Source: Bacteroidales bacterium
GTDB lineage: Bacteria; Bacteroidota; Bacteroidia; Bacteroidales; UBA932
Direction of reading: 5' to 3'
Length of the DNA: 64,000 nt
NCBI GenBank assembly: GCA_017527625.1
Contig: JAFXPV010000007.1
Span: forward strand, 1-64,000
In this document: in pieces, positions 44,664-52,624 of the stretch
How positions within the stretch are numbered: the first letter of the stretch is position 1
Layout: each line of letters begins with the position of its first letter
Notes under the pieces: generated by a model
The model's input: only the letters and a program-made list of their open reading frames with translations
Told to the model about the DNA's origin: nothing
The model's database searches: none
Translations under genes and position numbers: made by a program

Positions 44664-45035
44664 TTACAGTACTCTGATTTCTTCGGAGGCCTCGGCGAAG
44701 GGACCGGGGAGGACGCCGGCTGTCCTGCGGCGGCCGTTGTAGTCGGTGTCGAAGGTGATGGGGCTTCCGTCCGGATTTTCAAAGGGCTGGTCTGGCTCGA
44801 AGGCCTTGCCGAGGCTGTCTGTGGACACGATACCGCCCCTGAAAGAACCGATAGCTTCGAACAGGTCGGTCTTGAGGAAGTATCCGCCGTCTTTCTCAGT
44901 AAGTTCCACCTTCACCTGCCTGTCGCTGACAAGCTTGTCAGCCTCCTTCTCCCAGCTGCGGGCTCCGCCAAGGTAGACATTGCCGGCTGAGCCGTCGCCT
45001 GCGGCAGGTGCATTGATGTCAACGTAAATGGTCAT
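44664..45035 (-). CDS. Short protein of unclear family, possible remnant of a larger carbohydrate-active protein
   Basis: A 123-residue protein without signal peptide. It begins TIYVDINAPAAGDGS, like the first strand of exported right-handed beta-helix proteins (which normally read IYV..NG.D...DGS), then moves directly into NVYLGGARSWE and the ending PFENPDGSPITFDTDYNGRRR-TAGVLPGPF, which reads like the last strand region of a large carbohydrate-active protein. The middle expected of such a protein is missing, so an internal deletion is possible. It starts 9 bp after the GH43 gene stops and is probably co-transcribed with it. Family assignment is uncertain. Confidence 0.5.
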   Translation of the reverse strand: MTIYVDINAPAAGDGSAGNVYLGGARSWEKEADKLVSDRQVKVELTEKDGGYFLKTDLFEAIGSFRGGIVSTDSLGKAFEPDQPFENPDGSPITFDTDYNGRRRTAGVLPGPFAEASEEIRVL

Positions 45036-45044
45036 AAGATTATG

Positions 45045-46493
45045 CTATTTGACAGGTGAATAAAACTTGAAGTCCCACTTGGAGTTGTCGCTGTTGAAGT
45101 CGAAGGGCGCGAGGGTGGGGGAGCAGTCTCCGAGAGATACCAGAGCGTACGGCTCGTCGTGCCCGGGGATGGCCTTTGGCATAATGCGGAAGCGGCCGTC
45201 GGTGAGCTGGTCGATGCGCCACAGCTGCTCGTCGGCGCCGGTGAATTCAGCAACTGCCTCAACCTCGGCCTTGGCGTTGGCTGCGAGGGCACGCTCAGTG
45301 CCTGCGATTACGATCTTGTAGTAGGGGCCTCCGAGATAGCCGCCGGCCTCGGGCACGGGAACGACAGTCCATCTCTGCCAGGGACGGGCCATATAATAGC
45401 CGTTCCGCACTTCGATGACGCCTTCCGGCCAGGTGCCGATGACGTCTTTGAGCTTCTGCTCCTCAAGGATGACGTCAGTCTGCCCGTCGCTGCTCCTGCC
45501 CAGGCCGCGCATTGCGCCGGGGGCACGCACGAAGTCGACTTCCAGCTCGAGGGCGTAGCCGCTGCGCACGGACTGGATCTCATAGGTTCCCTCGCGGAAA
45601 GCCTCGCCTGCCACCGGCCAGCCGTCCTTCCACAGGAGCGGGCGGATGCCGAGCACGCTGCGGCCGCTGCGGTCCATATCAGCTTCCCAATGGAAGGACA
45701 TCTTCTCGACGCCCTCTTCCTCGACATAGCGGCCGAAATGGCCGGGACCGACGAGGCGGCCTTCGGTAGTTATGACGGACTTGCCGCCGCCCTGTATCAT
45801 CGAGCGGCCGACATTGTCAATGAATGGTCCTTTGGGATTGCGGGAGCGGCCGACCACGATGTTGTAGGTTGAGTTGACACCGTCGCAGCAGGTGCCGTGG
45901 GTGCCGAGCAGGTAGTACCAGCCGTCGCGGTACATCATCGTGGACGCTTCCATATTCCTGCCGACATCGATGGCTTCGTTGCCCTCGACGCGGCGTCCTG
46001 TGGCCGGGTCGATCTCGACCTGGCGTATATGGCCGAAATACGTGCCTGCGGTGAGCCACATCCTGCCATCAGGGCCGATGAGCACACCCGGATCGATGGC
46101 GTTGAAATCTTCGTCGACGAGCGATTCAAGCACCATCACGGGTTCGGAATATGCGAAATCCGGCGATTCGGGGTCGAGCGTCTTGTTCCACATTGTCATA
46201 ATCTTGCTGGCGTGGCCGCCGCCCATACCGCCGCCGGTGGTTCCATAGATGACCAGATAGCGGTCGCCAATCTTGATTGCGTCGGGAGCCGCTCCGCCGC
46301 CGGGCCTTACGGCTCCGCCGTGCCAGCTCCAGCCGTCCTCGGAGATGAGTCCTCCGCCGCCGGTTCCGAAAGTATAGTATTTGCCGTCGCACTCAACTAT
46401 CGTGGACGGGTCGTGGATGAAGGGAGAGCCTGTCTGGGCAAATGACAAAGTGCCCGACAGGAGCATTGAAGCCATTATGAGGATCTTTTTCAT
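45045..46493 (-). CDS. GH43 arabinanase/arabinofuranosidase-like enzyme with C-terminal lectin-like domain
   Basis: A 482-residue exported GH43 protein (signal peptide ~1-19). The five-bladed propeller spans ~22-310 with Asp28 (FIHDPSTIV), the AIDPGVLIGPDGRMWL block and the catalytic Glu in MEASTMMYRDGWYYL, an arrangement seen in endo-1,5-alpha-L-arabinanases. Residues ~385-482 form a beta-trefoil or lectin-like tail (ADEQLWRIDQLTDGRFRIMPKA), of the ricin-type pattern Q-x-W. Predicted role is cutting arabinan or removing arabinofuranose. It lies 16 bp after the accessory protein gene and 9 bp before the short protein, giving a three-gene unit. Confidence 0.87.
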   Translation of the reverse strand: MKKILIMASMLLSGTLSFAQTGSPFIHDPSTIVECDGKYYTFGTGGGGLISEDGWSWHGGAVRPGGGAAPDAIKIGDRYLVIYGTTGGGMGGGHASKIMTMWNKTLDPESPDFAYSEPVMVLESLVDEDFNAIDPGVLIGPDGRMWLTAGTYFGHIRQVEIDPATGRRVEGNEAIDVGRNMEASTMMYRDGWYYLLGTHGTCCDGVNSTYNIVVGRSRNPKGPFIDNVGRSMIQGGGKSVITTEGRLVGPGHFGRYVEEEGVEKMSFHWEADMDRSGRSVLGIRPLLWKDGWPVAGEAFREGTYEIQSVRSGYALELEVDFVRAPGAMRGLGRSSDGQTDVILEEQKLKDVIGTWPEGVIEVRNGYYMARPWQRWTVVPVPEAGGYLGGPYYKIVIAGTERALAANAKAEVEAVAEFTGADEQLWRIDQLTDGRFRIMPKAIPGHDEPYALVSLGDCSPTLAPFDFNSDNSKWDFKFYSPVK

Positions 46494-46509
46494 AGTCGCC
46501 GGGGTTTTA

Positions 46510-47292
46510 TCAGTTGCAGGTTATGGTATAGTTCGTGACGGGATTGCCGTGGTCATCGATGAAGCGGGCGCAGAACTCGCTCATTCCCGGGCCGTTCATC
46601 GTGGCTCCCCGGAGCACGTTGCGGCCCTTCTTCAGCGTGATGCGGTCCGAAACCGCACTGTCGACGCCCATATGGCGGTCGCCGGCCAGAAGAAGCAGTT
46701 CTTCCCCGTTGACCCACCACCTTGCAGCCTTGTTGGAGCCGATGGAGAGCCTGACGTTCTCGATGTCCTCCTCGCAGTTGATCACAGTGACTGTCCAGAA
46801 AATGACGCCGTAGCGGTCTTTGCCCAGCCCCGTGGCGAAGCGGAAAAGCTTGACGAAGAAATGGTCGCTGTCGAGGGCGTGCCAGGCAAGGGTGGCCTTG
46901 ACGAACTTATGCTCGTTCTGTCCGCCGCCGGAAGGCCGCCTTGCGGTGAGGTCCACCGGGGGCTGGTATTCCATCGTAACCTTGACCTTGTCGCCGTCCC
47001 TGGGAATGACTGTCAGCTGGTTGGGAAAGTATTCGACGCTGAGGTTTTCACGTGTGTAGGAATCCGTGAACACCCTGTTTGTCGGGTTAGGCTTGCTGAT
47101 GGGTTCGAGAATCATCCAGCGCCTGATGAAGCCTTCGGCATCAGGAAAGGCGGTCGGCGTGGTCACAGGCGTGAAATAGCCTTTCAAGGCCTCGGCCACA
47201 TCGACCTTGGCGTTTTTGCTCTGAGCGGCTGCGGTGAAGGGCAGCAGGGCGGACAGAAGCAGCGTCGCAAAAAGTTTGGGGAGGAAGTTCAT
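46510..47292 (-). CDS. Exported accessory protein of unknown function in xylan cluster
   Basis: A 260-residue secreted protein; the ATG at 47292 (MNFLPKLFATLL) starts a signal peptide ending about residue 24 (TAAAQ). Mature sequence is mixed: GFIRRWMILEPI near the N-terminus, a central TWHALDSDHFFVKLFRFATG-like segment with GVIFWTVTVINCEEDIENVRLSIGSN, then RWWVNGEELLLLAGDR and KGRNVLRGATMNGPG, which read like a jelly-roll of the galactose-binding/PA14 kind. I recall similar modules beside or inside acetyl-xylan esterases of Prevotella, but no catalytic motif is visible here. It starts the three-gene GH43 unit and has a TAAATTTG box ~30 nt upstream. Confidence 0.65.
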   Translation of the reverse strand: MNFLPKLFATLLLSALLPFTAAAQSKNAKVDVAEALKGYFTPVTTPTAFPDAEGFIRRWMILEPISKPNPTNRVFTDSYTRENLSVEYFPNQLTVIPRDGDKVKVTMEYQPPVDLTARRPSGGGQNEHKFVKATLAWHALDSDHFFVKLFRFATGLGKDRYGVIFWTVTVINCEEDIENVRLSIGSNKAARWWVNGEELLLLAGDRHMGVDSAVSDRITLKKGRNVLRGATMNGPGMSEFCARFIDDHGNPVTNYTITCN

Positions 47293-47322
47293 ACAGTCGG
47301 TCATTAGTGATACTGGTTCTAA

Positions 47323-47330
47323 CAAATTTA
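47323..47330 (-). promoter_or_regulatory. -7 box TAAATTTG for the accessory protein-GH43 unit
   Basis: The minus strand reads TAAATTTG, fitting TAnnTTTG, 30 nt before the start at 47292. Confidence 0.45.
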
Positions 47331-47423
47331 GTCATAAAAAAACAACACGGCAAAGCGGATTATTATTTAACTTTAGCGCCCCAAGCTGATGTATATCCAA
47401 ATAATAACTTCCAATACTATCCT

Positions 47424-48674
47424 ATGAAAAGACTTTCAATCTTCGCACTCATAGCTTGTGTGGCATTGATGAGTGCCTGCGGCCCCAAGGACCCCGGTCT
47501 GAAGGACGCTTACAAGAACTATTTCAAGATCGGTGTGGCTGTCACCGAGCGTAACGTGGCAGACTCCCTCCAGGCAGCCATCATCCTCAAGGAGTTCAAC
47601 AGCGTCACCGCTGAGAACTGTATGAAACCCGGTGAGATCCATCCCCAGGCCGGTGTATGGAACTTCGAGAAGGCTGATGCCATCGCCAACTTCTGCCGCG
47701 AGCACGGCATCAAGATGCGCGGTCACAACCTTGTTTGGCACAGCCAGTTCGCAACCTGGATGTTCACCAAGCACGATGAGAACGGCAACCCTGTCGTCGA
47801 GCGTGATGCCAATGGTGACACCGTGTGGGTTGAGAGACCTGCATTCGGCCGTGGCGGTTTCCCCGGCTTCGGCGGTCCGAGACCTAACGGCGGCGCACGC
47901 CCCAACGGCGCTCCCGCAGTCCAGATGACCAAGGTTCCCAAATATGTCGCTGCCAGCAAGCAGGAGTTCTATGATTCCCTCAGAGTACATATCAACACCG
48001 TCGTGAACCGTTACAAGGACGTCATCTATTGCTGGGACGTTGTCAATGAGGCGATGAGCGATGCCAACAATCCTGACGCACCGTATGAGGATATGTTCCG
48101 CAAGTCACAGGCATTCCAGCTCTGCGGCGACGAGTTCATCAAGAACGCCTTCATCTGGGCTCACGAGGCTGACCCCAACGCCGGTCTGTTCTACAACGAC
48201 TACAGCGCCTGGACTCCTTCCAAGAGAACATACATTTACAAGATGGTCAAGAAACTTCAGGAAGAAGGTGCGCCTATCACCGGCATCGGTATGCAGGGCC
48301 ACTACAATATCTTCGACAACCCGACCCTCGAGGATTTCGAGACAGCCATCAATATGTATCTCGAGCTTGTAGACGACATCCAGATCACCGAATTTGACAT
48401 CCGTATCAACGAAGAAGCCGGCGGCGGACTCCAGTTCAGCCGTGGCGAGGGCCAGGTCTATACCGAAGAAATCCAAAAACAGCAGGAAAAGAAATACGCC
48501 GATCTCTTCGAGATTATGCGCAAATACAAAAAGAACATCTCTTGCGTAACCTTCTGGAACCTCAGCGACCGTGATTCGTGGCTCGGTGCCAACAACTACC
48601 CGCTTCTTTTCGACAGCGAGTACCAGCGCAAGCCCGTATACTACACCGTCCGCGACTTCAAGAAGAACAAATAA
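47424..48674 (+). CDS. GH10 endo-1,4-beta-xylanase lipoprotein
   Basis: A 416-residue lipoprotein (lipobox MSAC, Cys19; start ATG 47424) of family GH10. Motifs: NSVTAENCMKPGEIHP, RGHNLVWHSQFATWM, acid/base Glu209 (WDVVNEAMSD), IGMQGHYNI and nucleophile Glu323 (ITEFDIRI). The barrel contains an extra loop of ~55 residues (about 116-172), rich in Gly, Pro and Asn (FGRGGFPGFGGPRPNGG), between the HSQ strand and the following helix, close to the active-site face. Lipid anchoring suggests surface or periplasmic attachment. It is divergent from the accessory-GH43 unit and closed by its own terminator. Confidence 0.94.
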   Translation: MKRLSIFALIACVALMSACGPKDPGLKDAYKNYFKIGVAVTERNVADSLQAAIILKEFNSVTAENCMKPGEIHPQAGVWNFEKADAIANFCREHGIKMRGHNLVWHSQFATWMFTKHDENGNPVVERDANGDTVWVERPAFGRGGFPGFGGPRPNGGARPNGAPAVQMTKVPKYVAASKQEFYDSLRVHINTVVNRYKDVIYCWDVVNEAMSDANNPDAPYEDMFRKSQAFQLCGDEFIKNAFIWAHEADPNAGLFYNDYSAWTPSKRTYIYKMVKKLQEEGAPITGIGMQGHYNIFDNPTLEDFETAINMYLELVDDIQITEFDIRINEEAGGGLQFSRGEGQVYTEEIQKQQEKKYADLFEIMRKYKKNISCVTFWNLSDRDSWLGANNYPLLFDSEYQRKPVYYTVRDFKKNK

Positions 48675-48687
48675 GAGCTGCGGCACA

Positions 48688-48728
48688 TAAAAAAGACAGC
48701 GGGACAAAAAATGTCTCGCTGTCTTTTT
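48688..48728. terminator. Terminator after GH10, likely bidirectional
   Basis: A 16-base stem (with one G-U pair) around a 5-base A-rich loop, with A-run before and T-run after. It lies between the convergent GH10 and DUF2795 genes. Confidence 0.85.
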
Positions 48729-48750
48729 ATTTCAAAGGTAGAAATGTCTC

Positions 48751-48972
48751 TTAGTATTCTTCCTCGTTAAAAAAGAAATCGTCTTTGGTCGGGTAGTCGG
48801 GCCAGATATCTTCGATCGAGTCGTAGACTTCGCCGTCATCTTCGAGGTCTGAGAGATTCTCGATTACTTCAAGGGGAGCTCCTGAGCGGGTGGCGTAATC
48901 GATAAGTTCATCTTTGGTGGCAGGCCACGGTGCGTCTTCAAGTTTTGAAGCAAGTTCAAGTGTCCAATACAT
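48751..48972 (-). CDS. DUF2795 domain-containing protein
   Basis: A 73-residue highly acidic protein that matches DUF2795 (MYWTLELASKLEDAPWPATKDELIDYATRSG...), strongly conserved in Bacteroidetes, function unknown. The first ~45 residues form the conserved helical unit; the rest is an acidic tail ending FFFNEEEY. A TATTTTTG box lies 41 nt upstream. Likely constitutively expressed and cytoplasmic. Confidence 0.9.
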   Translation of the reverse strand: MYWTLELASKLEDAPWPATKDELIDYATRSGAPLEVIENLSDLEDDGEVYDSIEDIWPDYPTKDDFFFNEEEY

Positions 48973-49013
48973 TTCTTTATGCGATTTAGTTATTGTGTTT
49001 CAAAAAAGGGCTG

Positions 49014-49021
49014 CAAAAATA
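49014..49021 (-). promoter_or_regulatory. -7 box TATTTTTG for the DUF2795 gene
   Basis: The minus strand reads TATTTTTG, fitting TAnnTTTG, 41 nt before the start at 48972. Confidence 0.4.
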
Positions 49022-49061
49022 TATGAAATTCTATAATACACAATAAAAAAAATCAAAAATG

Positions 49062-49589
49062 TTACGGCAACCATTTATCCTCTTCGCAACCTGCTGAAAC
49101 ACAGAGGAATCTGGCTAATGTGAAAAGGTAGTCTGAAAGTCTGTTGAGGTAGATCTGGGCCTGGCGGTCGACATCCCTCAACTCGCCTATGGCGATGACG
49201 CTGCGTTCGCAGCGCCGGCACACTGTGCGGGCTACGTGGCATTCAGCCGCCTCGAAAGGACCGGCGGGGAGAAGGAATGTTTTCTGAGGAGGCAGCTGGG
49301 CTGTCATACGGTCTATCTCGGCTTCCAGGAAGGCGACTTCAGCGTCGTCCAGGGCCTTGAGCTTCGGACAGAATTTTTCAGTGGCCAGGTGGGCCGAGAC
49401 GTTCATAAGGTTTTCCTGTATCCTGCGAAGCGGGATGTCGGCGGCAACCTTGCTGCGAAGGATGCCCAGGTGGCTGATCAGTTCGTCGATGTCGCCGTAA
49501 GCCATTACTCTGGCGCTGGCTTTGCTGACTCTGGTGCCGTCCGCGAGGCTGGTCGTGCCCTTGTCTCCTGTTTTGGTGTAAATGCCCAT
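49062..49589 (-). CDS. pduO: Cob(I)alamin adenosyltransferase, PduO type
   Basis: A 175-residue PduO-type ATP:cob(I)alamin adenosyltransferase, which attaches the 5'-deoxyadenosyl group to make coenzyme B12. The ATP-binding N-terminus IYTKTGDKGTTSLADGTRVSKA is intact, then the conserved YGDIDELISHLG, and the C-terminal block HVARTVCRRCERSV with NRLSDYLFTLAR. Length is standard. Its presence implies use of adenosylcobalamin, for example by methylmalonyl-CoA mutase, although no such gene is in the window. It is divergent from folE. Confidence 0.94.
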   Translation of the reverse strand: MGIYTKTGDKGTTSLADGTRVSKASARVMAYGDIDELISHLGILRSKVAADIPLRRIQENLMNVSAHLATEKFCPKLKALDDAEVAFLEAEIDRMTAQLPPQKTFLLPAGPFEAAECHVARTVCRRCERSVIAIGELRDVDRQAQIYLNRLSDYLFTLARFLCVSAGCEEDKWLP

Positions 49590-49664
49590 ATCGTAGATGC
49601 TAGCTGAATACTAAAATAGCTAATTGTTCAGACAATCGGAAAAATTTAGTAATTTCGCAATGAT

Positions 49665-50255
49665 ATGGCATACAAAAAAATAGAAGAGTACGATCCCGAA
49701 GTGACTGAGAAGCTCGCAGAGCATTACTCTGAGATACTCAGGCTGCTGGGAGAGGACCCCGACCGCGAAGGCCTGCTCAAGACCCCGGTCAGGGTTGCCA
49801 AGTCTATGCAGTTTCTCACCAAAGGCTATGACGAAGACCCTGCAGAAATCCTGCGTTCAGCCCTCTTCAAGGAAGAGTACAAACAGATGGTGGTGGTGAA
49901 GGACATCGAGCTTTACTCCATCTGCGAGCACCATATGCTTCCGTTCTACGGCAAATGCCACGTGGCATACATCCCCAACGGATATATCACCGGCCTGAGC
50001 AAGGTTGCCCGCGTGGTGGAGACTTTCGCCCGCCGGCTGCAGGTGCAGGAGCGCCTGACCGTGCAGATAAGGGATTGCATACAGCAGACCCTTAATCCGC
50101 TCGGAGTGGCTGTGGTGATCGAGGCTGCGCATATGTGTATGCAGATCCGCGGTGTCCAAAAGCAGCATTCCGTAACCACGACTTCCGCATTCACCGGCAT
50201 ATTCTTGAAATCAGAAAAGACCAGGGCAGAATTCCTGACCCTTATAGGCAAATAG
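49665..50255 (+). CDS. folE: GTP cyclohydrolase I
   Basis: A 196-residue FolE, catalysing GTP to 7,8-dihydroneopterin triphosphate, the first step of folate (and pterin) synthesis. Zinc ligands are in [14 protein letters not shown] and [14 protein letters not shown]; the GTP-binding segments [27 protein letters not shown] and TSAFTGIF are conserved. Start ATG 49665. It is followed after 3 bp by trkA, so the two are co-transcribed although they have unrelated jobs. Confidence 0.97.
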   Translation: MAYKKIEEYDPEVTEKLAEHYSEILRLLGEDPDREGLLKTPVRVAKSMQFLTKGYDEDPAEILRSALFKEEYKQMVVVKDIELYSICEHHMLPFYGKCHVAYIPNGYITGLSKVARVVETFARRLQVQERLTVQIRDCIQQTLNPLGVAVVIEAAHMCMQIRGVQKQHSVTTTSAFTGIFLKSEKTRAEFLTLIGK

Positions 50256-50258
50256 GCT

Positions 50259-51608
50259 ATGAACATCACAATTGCAGGAGCCGGAGAAGTGGGCTGCCAT
50301 CTGGCGAAGATGCTGGCGGGCGAGAACCACAACCTGACCATAATAGACAGCGACCCTGACCGCCTCACCGCGATCAGCGACGAGGCCGATGTCGTGACCA
50401 TCCTTGGCAATCCCACATCCATCGATACCCTTGAAAGGGCGGGGGCCAAGACTGCGGACCTTTTCGTGTCCGTCTTCCCGGACTCCGACCAGTATGTGAA
50501 CATAGTGTCGGCTTTGCTGGCCAAGCAGATGGGGGCCGCCAAAGTCACTGCCCGCATCAACAACGCCGAGTATCTAAGCCACGAGAACAAGCTGCTCTTC
50601 ACCGACCTCGGCATTGACCTGCTGTTCTATCCCGAGAAAATAGCGGCCACCGAAATCCTCGAGCTCATCAAGCAGGCAGAAACATCGGAATTCGCCGAAT
50701 TCGCCCACGGCAAGCTTCAGCTGATAGTCTTCAGACTTGAAGAATACGCTCCCCTCATCGACAAGACCATCCTCGAATATGTGACAGACAAGGACTACCC
50801 TCCCTTCAGGATTGTGGCAGTCTCAAGAGGCGACCAGACCATCATTCCCAACGGAGAGACCCGCTTCCGTCTCCACGACCAGGTGTTCGTAGTCACGAAG
50901 AAAGAAAATATCGACCTTGCCAGAGGCATTGCCGGCAAAGTTGATTTCCGCATCAGGCGTCTGGCAATCCTGGGCGGCGGCCGGATATCGGAGATGGTGG
51001 CCGAGAAAGCCGAGAATTTTACCGACGAGGTGATGATAATCGAGAGCGACAAAGCCCGCTGCAAGGAGCTGTCCGCAAAACTGAACAAGACCCTGGTCAT
51101 CCACAACAGCACCAGGACCGGCAATTTCTTCAGCGACGAGAATATCCAGGACTATGACGCATTCCTTGCCCTGACTCCGAATTCCGAAGCGAACATACTC
51201 GCCTGCGCCTCAGCCAAGAGACTGGGCGTTATGAAGACCATAGCCGAGGTGGAGAACCTCGAATACATCCGTCTGGCAGAGGAGATGGGAGTGGATGCCG
51301 TGGTCAACAAGAAACTCATCACTGCCGGGCGCATATTCCGCTTCACGCTCAGCAATAAAGTGCGCACCATCAAGTGCCTGTCCGGCTCTAACGCCGAAAT
51401 ACTCGAGTATCTTGCCAACCCCGGCAGCCCCATTACAAAGAAACCTCTCAAGGACGTCAATTTCCCTGAAGGTGCAATCATCGGCGGAGTAATCCGCGGA
51501 AGCGAATCGATGATAGCAGTCGGCTCGACTCAGATCAATGCCTACGACAGGGTGGCGGTGTTCGCCCTGCCTTCGGCCCTCAAGGATGTCGACAAGTTTT
51601 TCTTGTAG
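50259..51608 (+). CDS. trkA: Trk system potassium transporter TrkA
   Basis: A 449-residue peripheral subunit that gates the Trk K+ channel in response to nucleotides. It has two RCK units: NAD-binding GAGEVGCHLAKML at the N-terminus (TrkA_N 1) with its TrkA_C around 140-225, and a second Rossmann core starting RRLAILGGGRISEMVAEKA (~230) with its TrkA_C at ~370-449. The partner TrkH/TrkG channel gene is not in the window. Its 3' end overlaps the convergent AraC-type gene by 67 bp. Confidence 0.95.
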   Translation: MNITIAGAGEVGCHLAKMLAGENHNLTIIDSDPDRLTAISDEADVVTILGNPTSIDTLERAGAKTADLFVSVFPDSDQYVNIVSALLAKQMGAAKVTARINNAEYLSHENKLLFTDLGIDLLFYPEKIAATEILELIKQAETSEFAEFAHGKLQLIVFRLEEYAPLIDKTILEYVTDKDYPPFRIVAVSRGDQTIIPNGETRFRLHDQVFVVTKKENIDLARGIAGKVDFRIRRLAILGGGRISEMVAEKAENFTDEVMIIESDKARCKELSAKLNKTLVIHNSTRTGNFFSDENIQDYDAFLALTPNSEANILACASAKRLGVMKTIAEVENLEYIRLAEEMGVDAVVNKKLITAGRIFRFTLSNKVRTIKCLSGSNAEILEYLANPGSPITKKPLKDVNFPEGAIIGGVIRGSESMIAVGSTQINAYDRVAVFALPSALKDVDKFFL

Positions 51609-51976
51609 GCAGCAGCCGTGATTCCGTATTTTTTCTTGATGGAATCGTTGAGTGAGTGGTAGGAACCGAATCCGCAGCGTTCGGCCAGTTCCGACACTCG
51701 GACGTGTCTGGTATCCTTGAGACAGACTTCCTCCATAAAACATTTCAATCTGAAGGAATTGATGTAGTCGCACCACTTGCCCCGCCTGCAGAACGACATT
51801 GCAGCGCCCAGGTAGGTCCTGTTCGTGCCCAGCTGCACGGCAAGGTCCTCCTTGGTGAAATTGCGGTCCAGGTACAGCTTCTTCCGGCAGATTATCTCAT
51901 CGGCCTGAGCCATAAGTTCGCGATACCTGTCATTTCTCCGCTTTTCTCGTCTTTTTGCCCGCATTAACCATTTCAT
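51542..51976 (-). CDS. AraC-type helix-turn-helix protein (regulator 2 of pair)
   Basis: A 144-residue protein consisting almost only of an AraC-type DNA-binding domain: first HTH at ~38-60 (NFTKEDLAVQLGTNRTYLGAAM) and second at ~95-120 (RVSELAERCGFGSYHSLNDS) followed by the usual KKYGITAAAYKK ending. There is no ligand or membrane domain. The last ~14 residues are antisense of trkA and may be an accidental extension. The start overlaps the end of regulator 1 by 47 bp, implying translational coupling. Both regulators lie directly downstream of the repeat-lipoprotein operon on the same strand and may control it. Confidence 0.75.
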   Translation of the reverse strand: MKWLMRAKRREKRRNDRYRELMAQADEIICRKKLYLDRNFTKEDLAVQLGTNRTYLGAAMSFCRRGKWCDYINSFRLKCFMEEVCLKDTRHVRVSELAERCGFGSYHSLNDSIKKKYGITAAAYKKNLSTSLRAEGRANTATLS

Positions 51977-52508
51977 TTCTCATCTCATTCTTGTATTTCT
52001 TGCACCATTCGCCAGGCGTCATACCGGTATACCGTGTAAAGGCGGTATTGAAGGTTGTCATTGATTGGAATCCTGACCTGCCGGCCATAGTCGTAATGTC
52101 GATGTCCGGCTCCTTGACGAAAGAGTCCATTGCGTCGCGCACCCGGTACCAGTTTATAAACTGGCTGAAATTCTTCTTGAAATAAGAATTGATGATGCGC
52201 GACAGGTAGGCCTTGTTGGTTTGCAAGTCGTCCGCGATATCCACGATCTTGACATTGGGTTTGAGATAGGGTTTTTCTTTCTCGAGATACTCCATCAGTC
52301 TGTCGCAGATGACCTGATGATTGTCACAAATGGTGTTGACAGCCCCGTCGATGTCTGCGTCCGCAACCAGGTCGGGACTAAGATAGGGTTTGACAGGGGC
52401 CTGGACCTCAGGCTCTTTGTGATTGCGTGTGCGTCGGAACAGGTAGACGCAGAGAACAGCAAGGACTGCAGTAAGCAGCGATGCTGCAATGAAAAGAAAT
52501 TGGATCAT
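51930..52508 (-). CDS. Membrane-anchored AraC-type regulator (regulator 1 of pair)
   Basis: A 192-residue protein with one N-terminal transmembrane helix (~3-24, LFIAASLLTAVLAVLCVYLF followed by RRTRNHK) and a C-terminal AraC-type HTH domain (~85-180: KIVDIADDLQTNKAYLSRIIN, then ITTMAGRSGFQSMTTFNTAFTRYTGMTPGEW). The C-terminal tail is basic. The middle ~35 residues are an acidic linker. A single membrane helix next to an AraC domain with no sensor is unusual. A 13-bp perfect inverted repeat sits right before its start codon. Likely function: membrane-tethered transcriptional control of the adjoining operon, by inference. Confidence 0.78.
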   Translation of the reverse strand: MIQFLFIAASLLTAVLAVLCVYLFRRTRNHKEPEVQAPVKPYLSPDLVADADIDGAVNTICDNHQVICDRLMEYLEKEKPYLKPNVKIVDIADDLQTNKAYLSRIINSYFKKNFSQFINWYRVRDAMDSFVKEPDIDITTMAGRSGFQSMTTFNTAFTRYTGMTPGEWCKKYKNEMRNEMVNAGKKTRKAEK

Positions 52509-52510
52509 AG

Positions 52511-52560
52511 CTTGAATTTTTGGTGGAAATTACAAAGCAATAAGCAGCCAAAAATTCAAG
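52511..52560. promoter_or_regulatory. 13-bp inverted repeat upstream of regulator 1
   Basis: CTTGAATTTTTGG at 52511-52523 is perfectly repeated in reverse complement at 52548-52560, with a 24-base spacer, starting 3 bp from the regulator's start codon. A second, weaker inverted repeat (7-bp arms, 52581-52587 and 52600-52606) lies further upstream. Either could be an operator or an attenuating hairpin at the end of the repeat-lipoprotein operon; neither has a convincing T-run. Confidence 0.5.
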
Positions 52561-52624
52561 ATTGCAATGTCAGGTACTGATTTTTCCAAATACAAGAATG
52601 GAAAAACGAATATTATTTTTCGAA

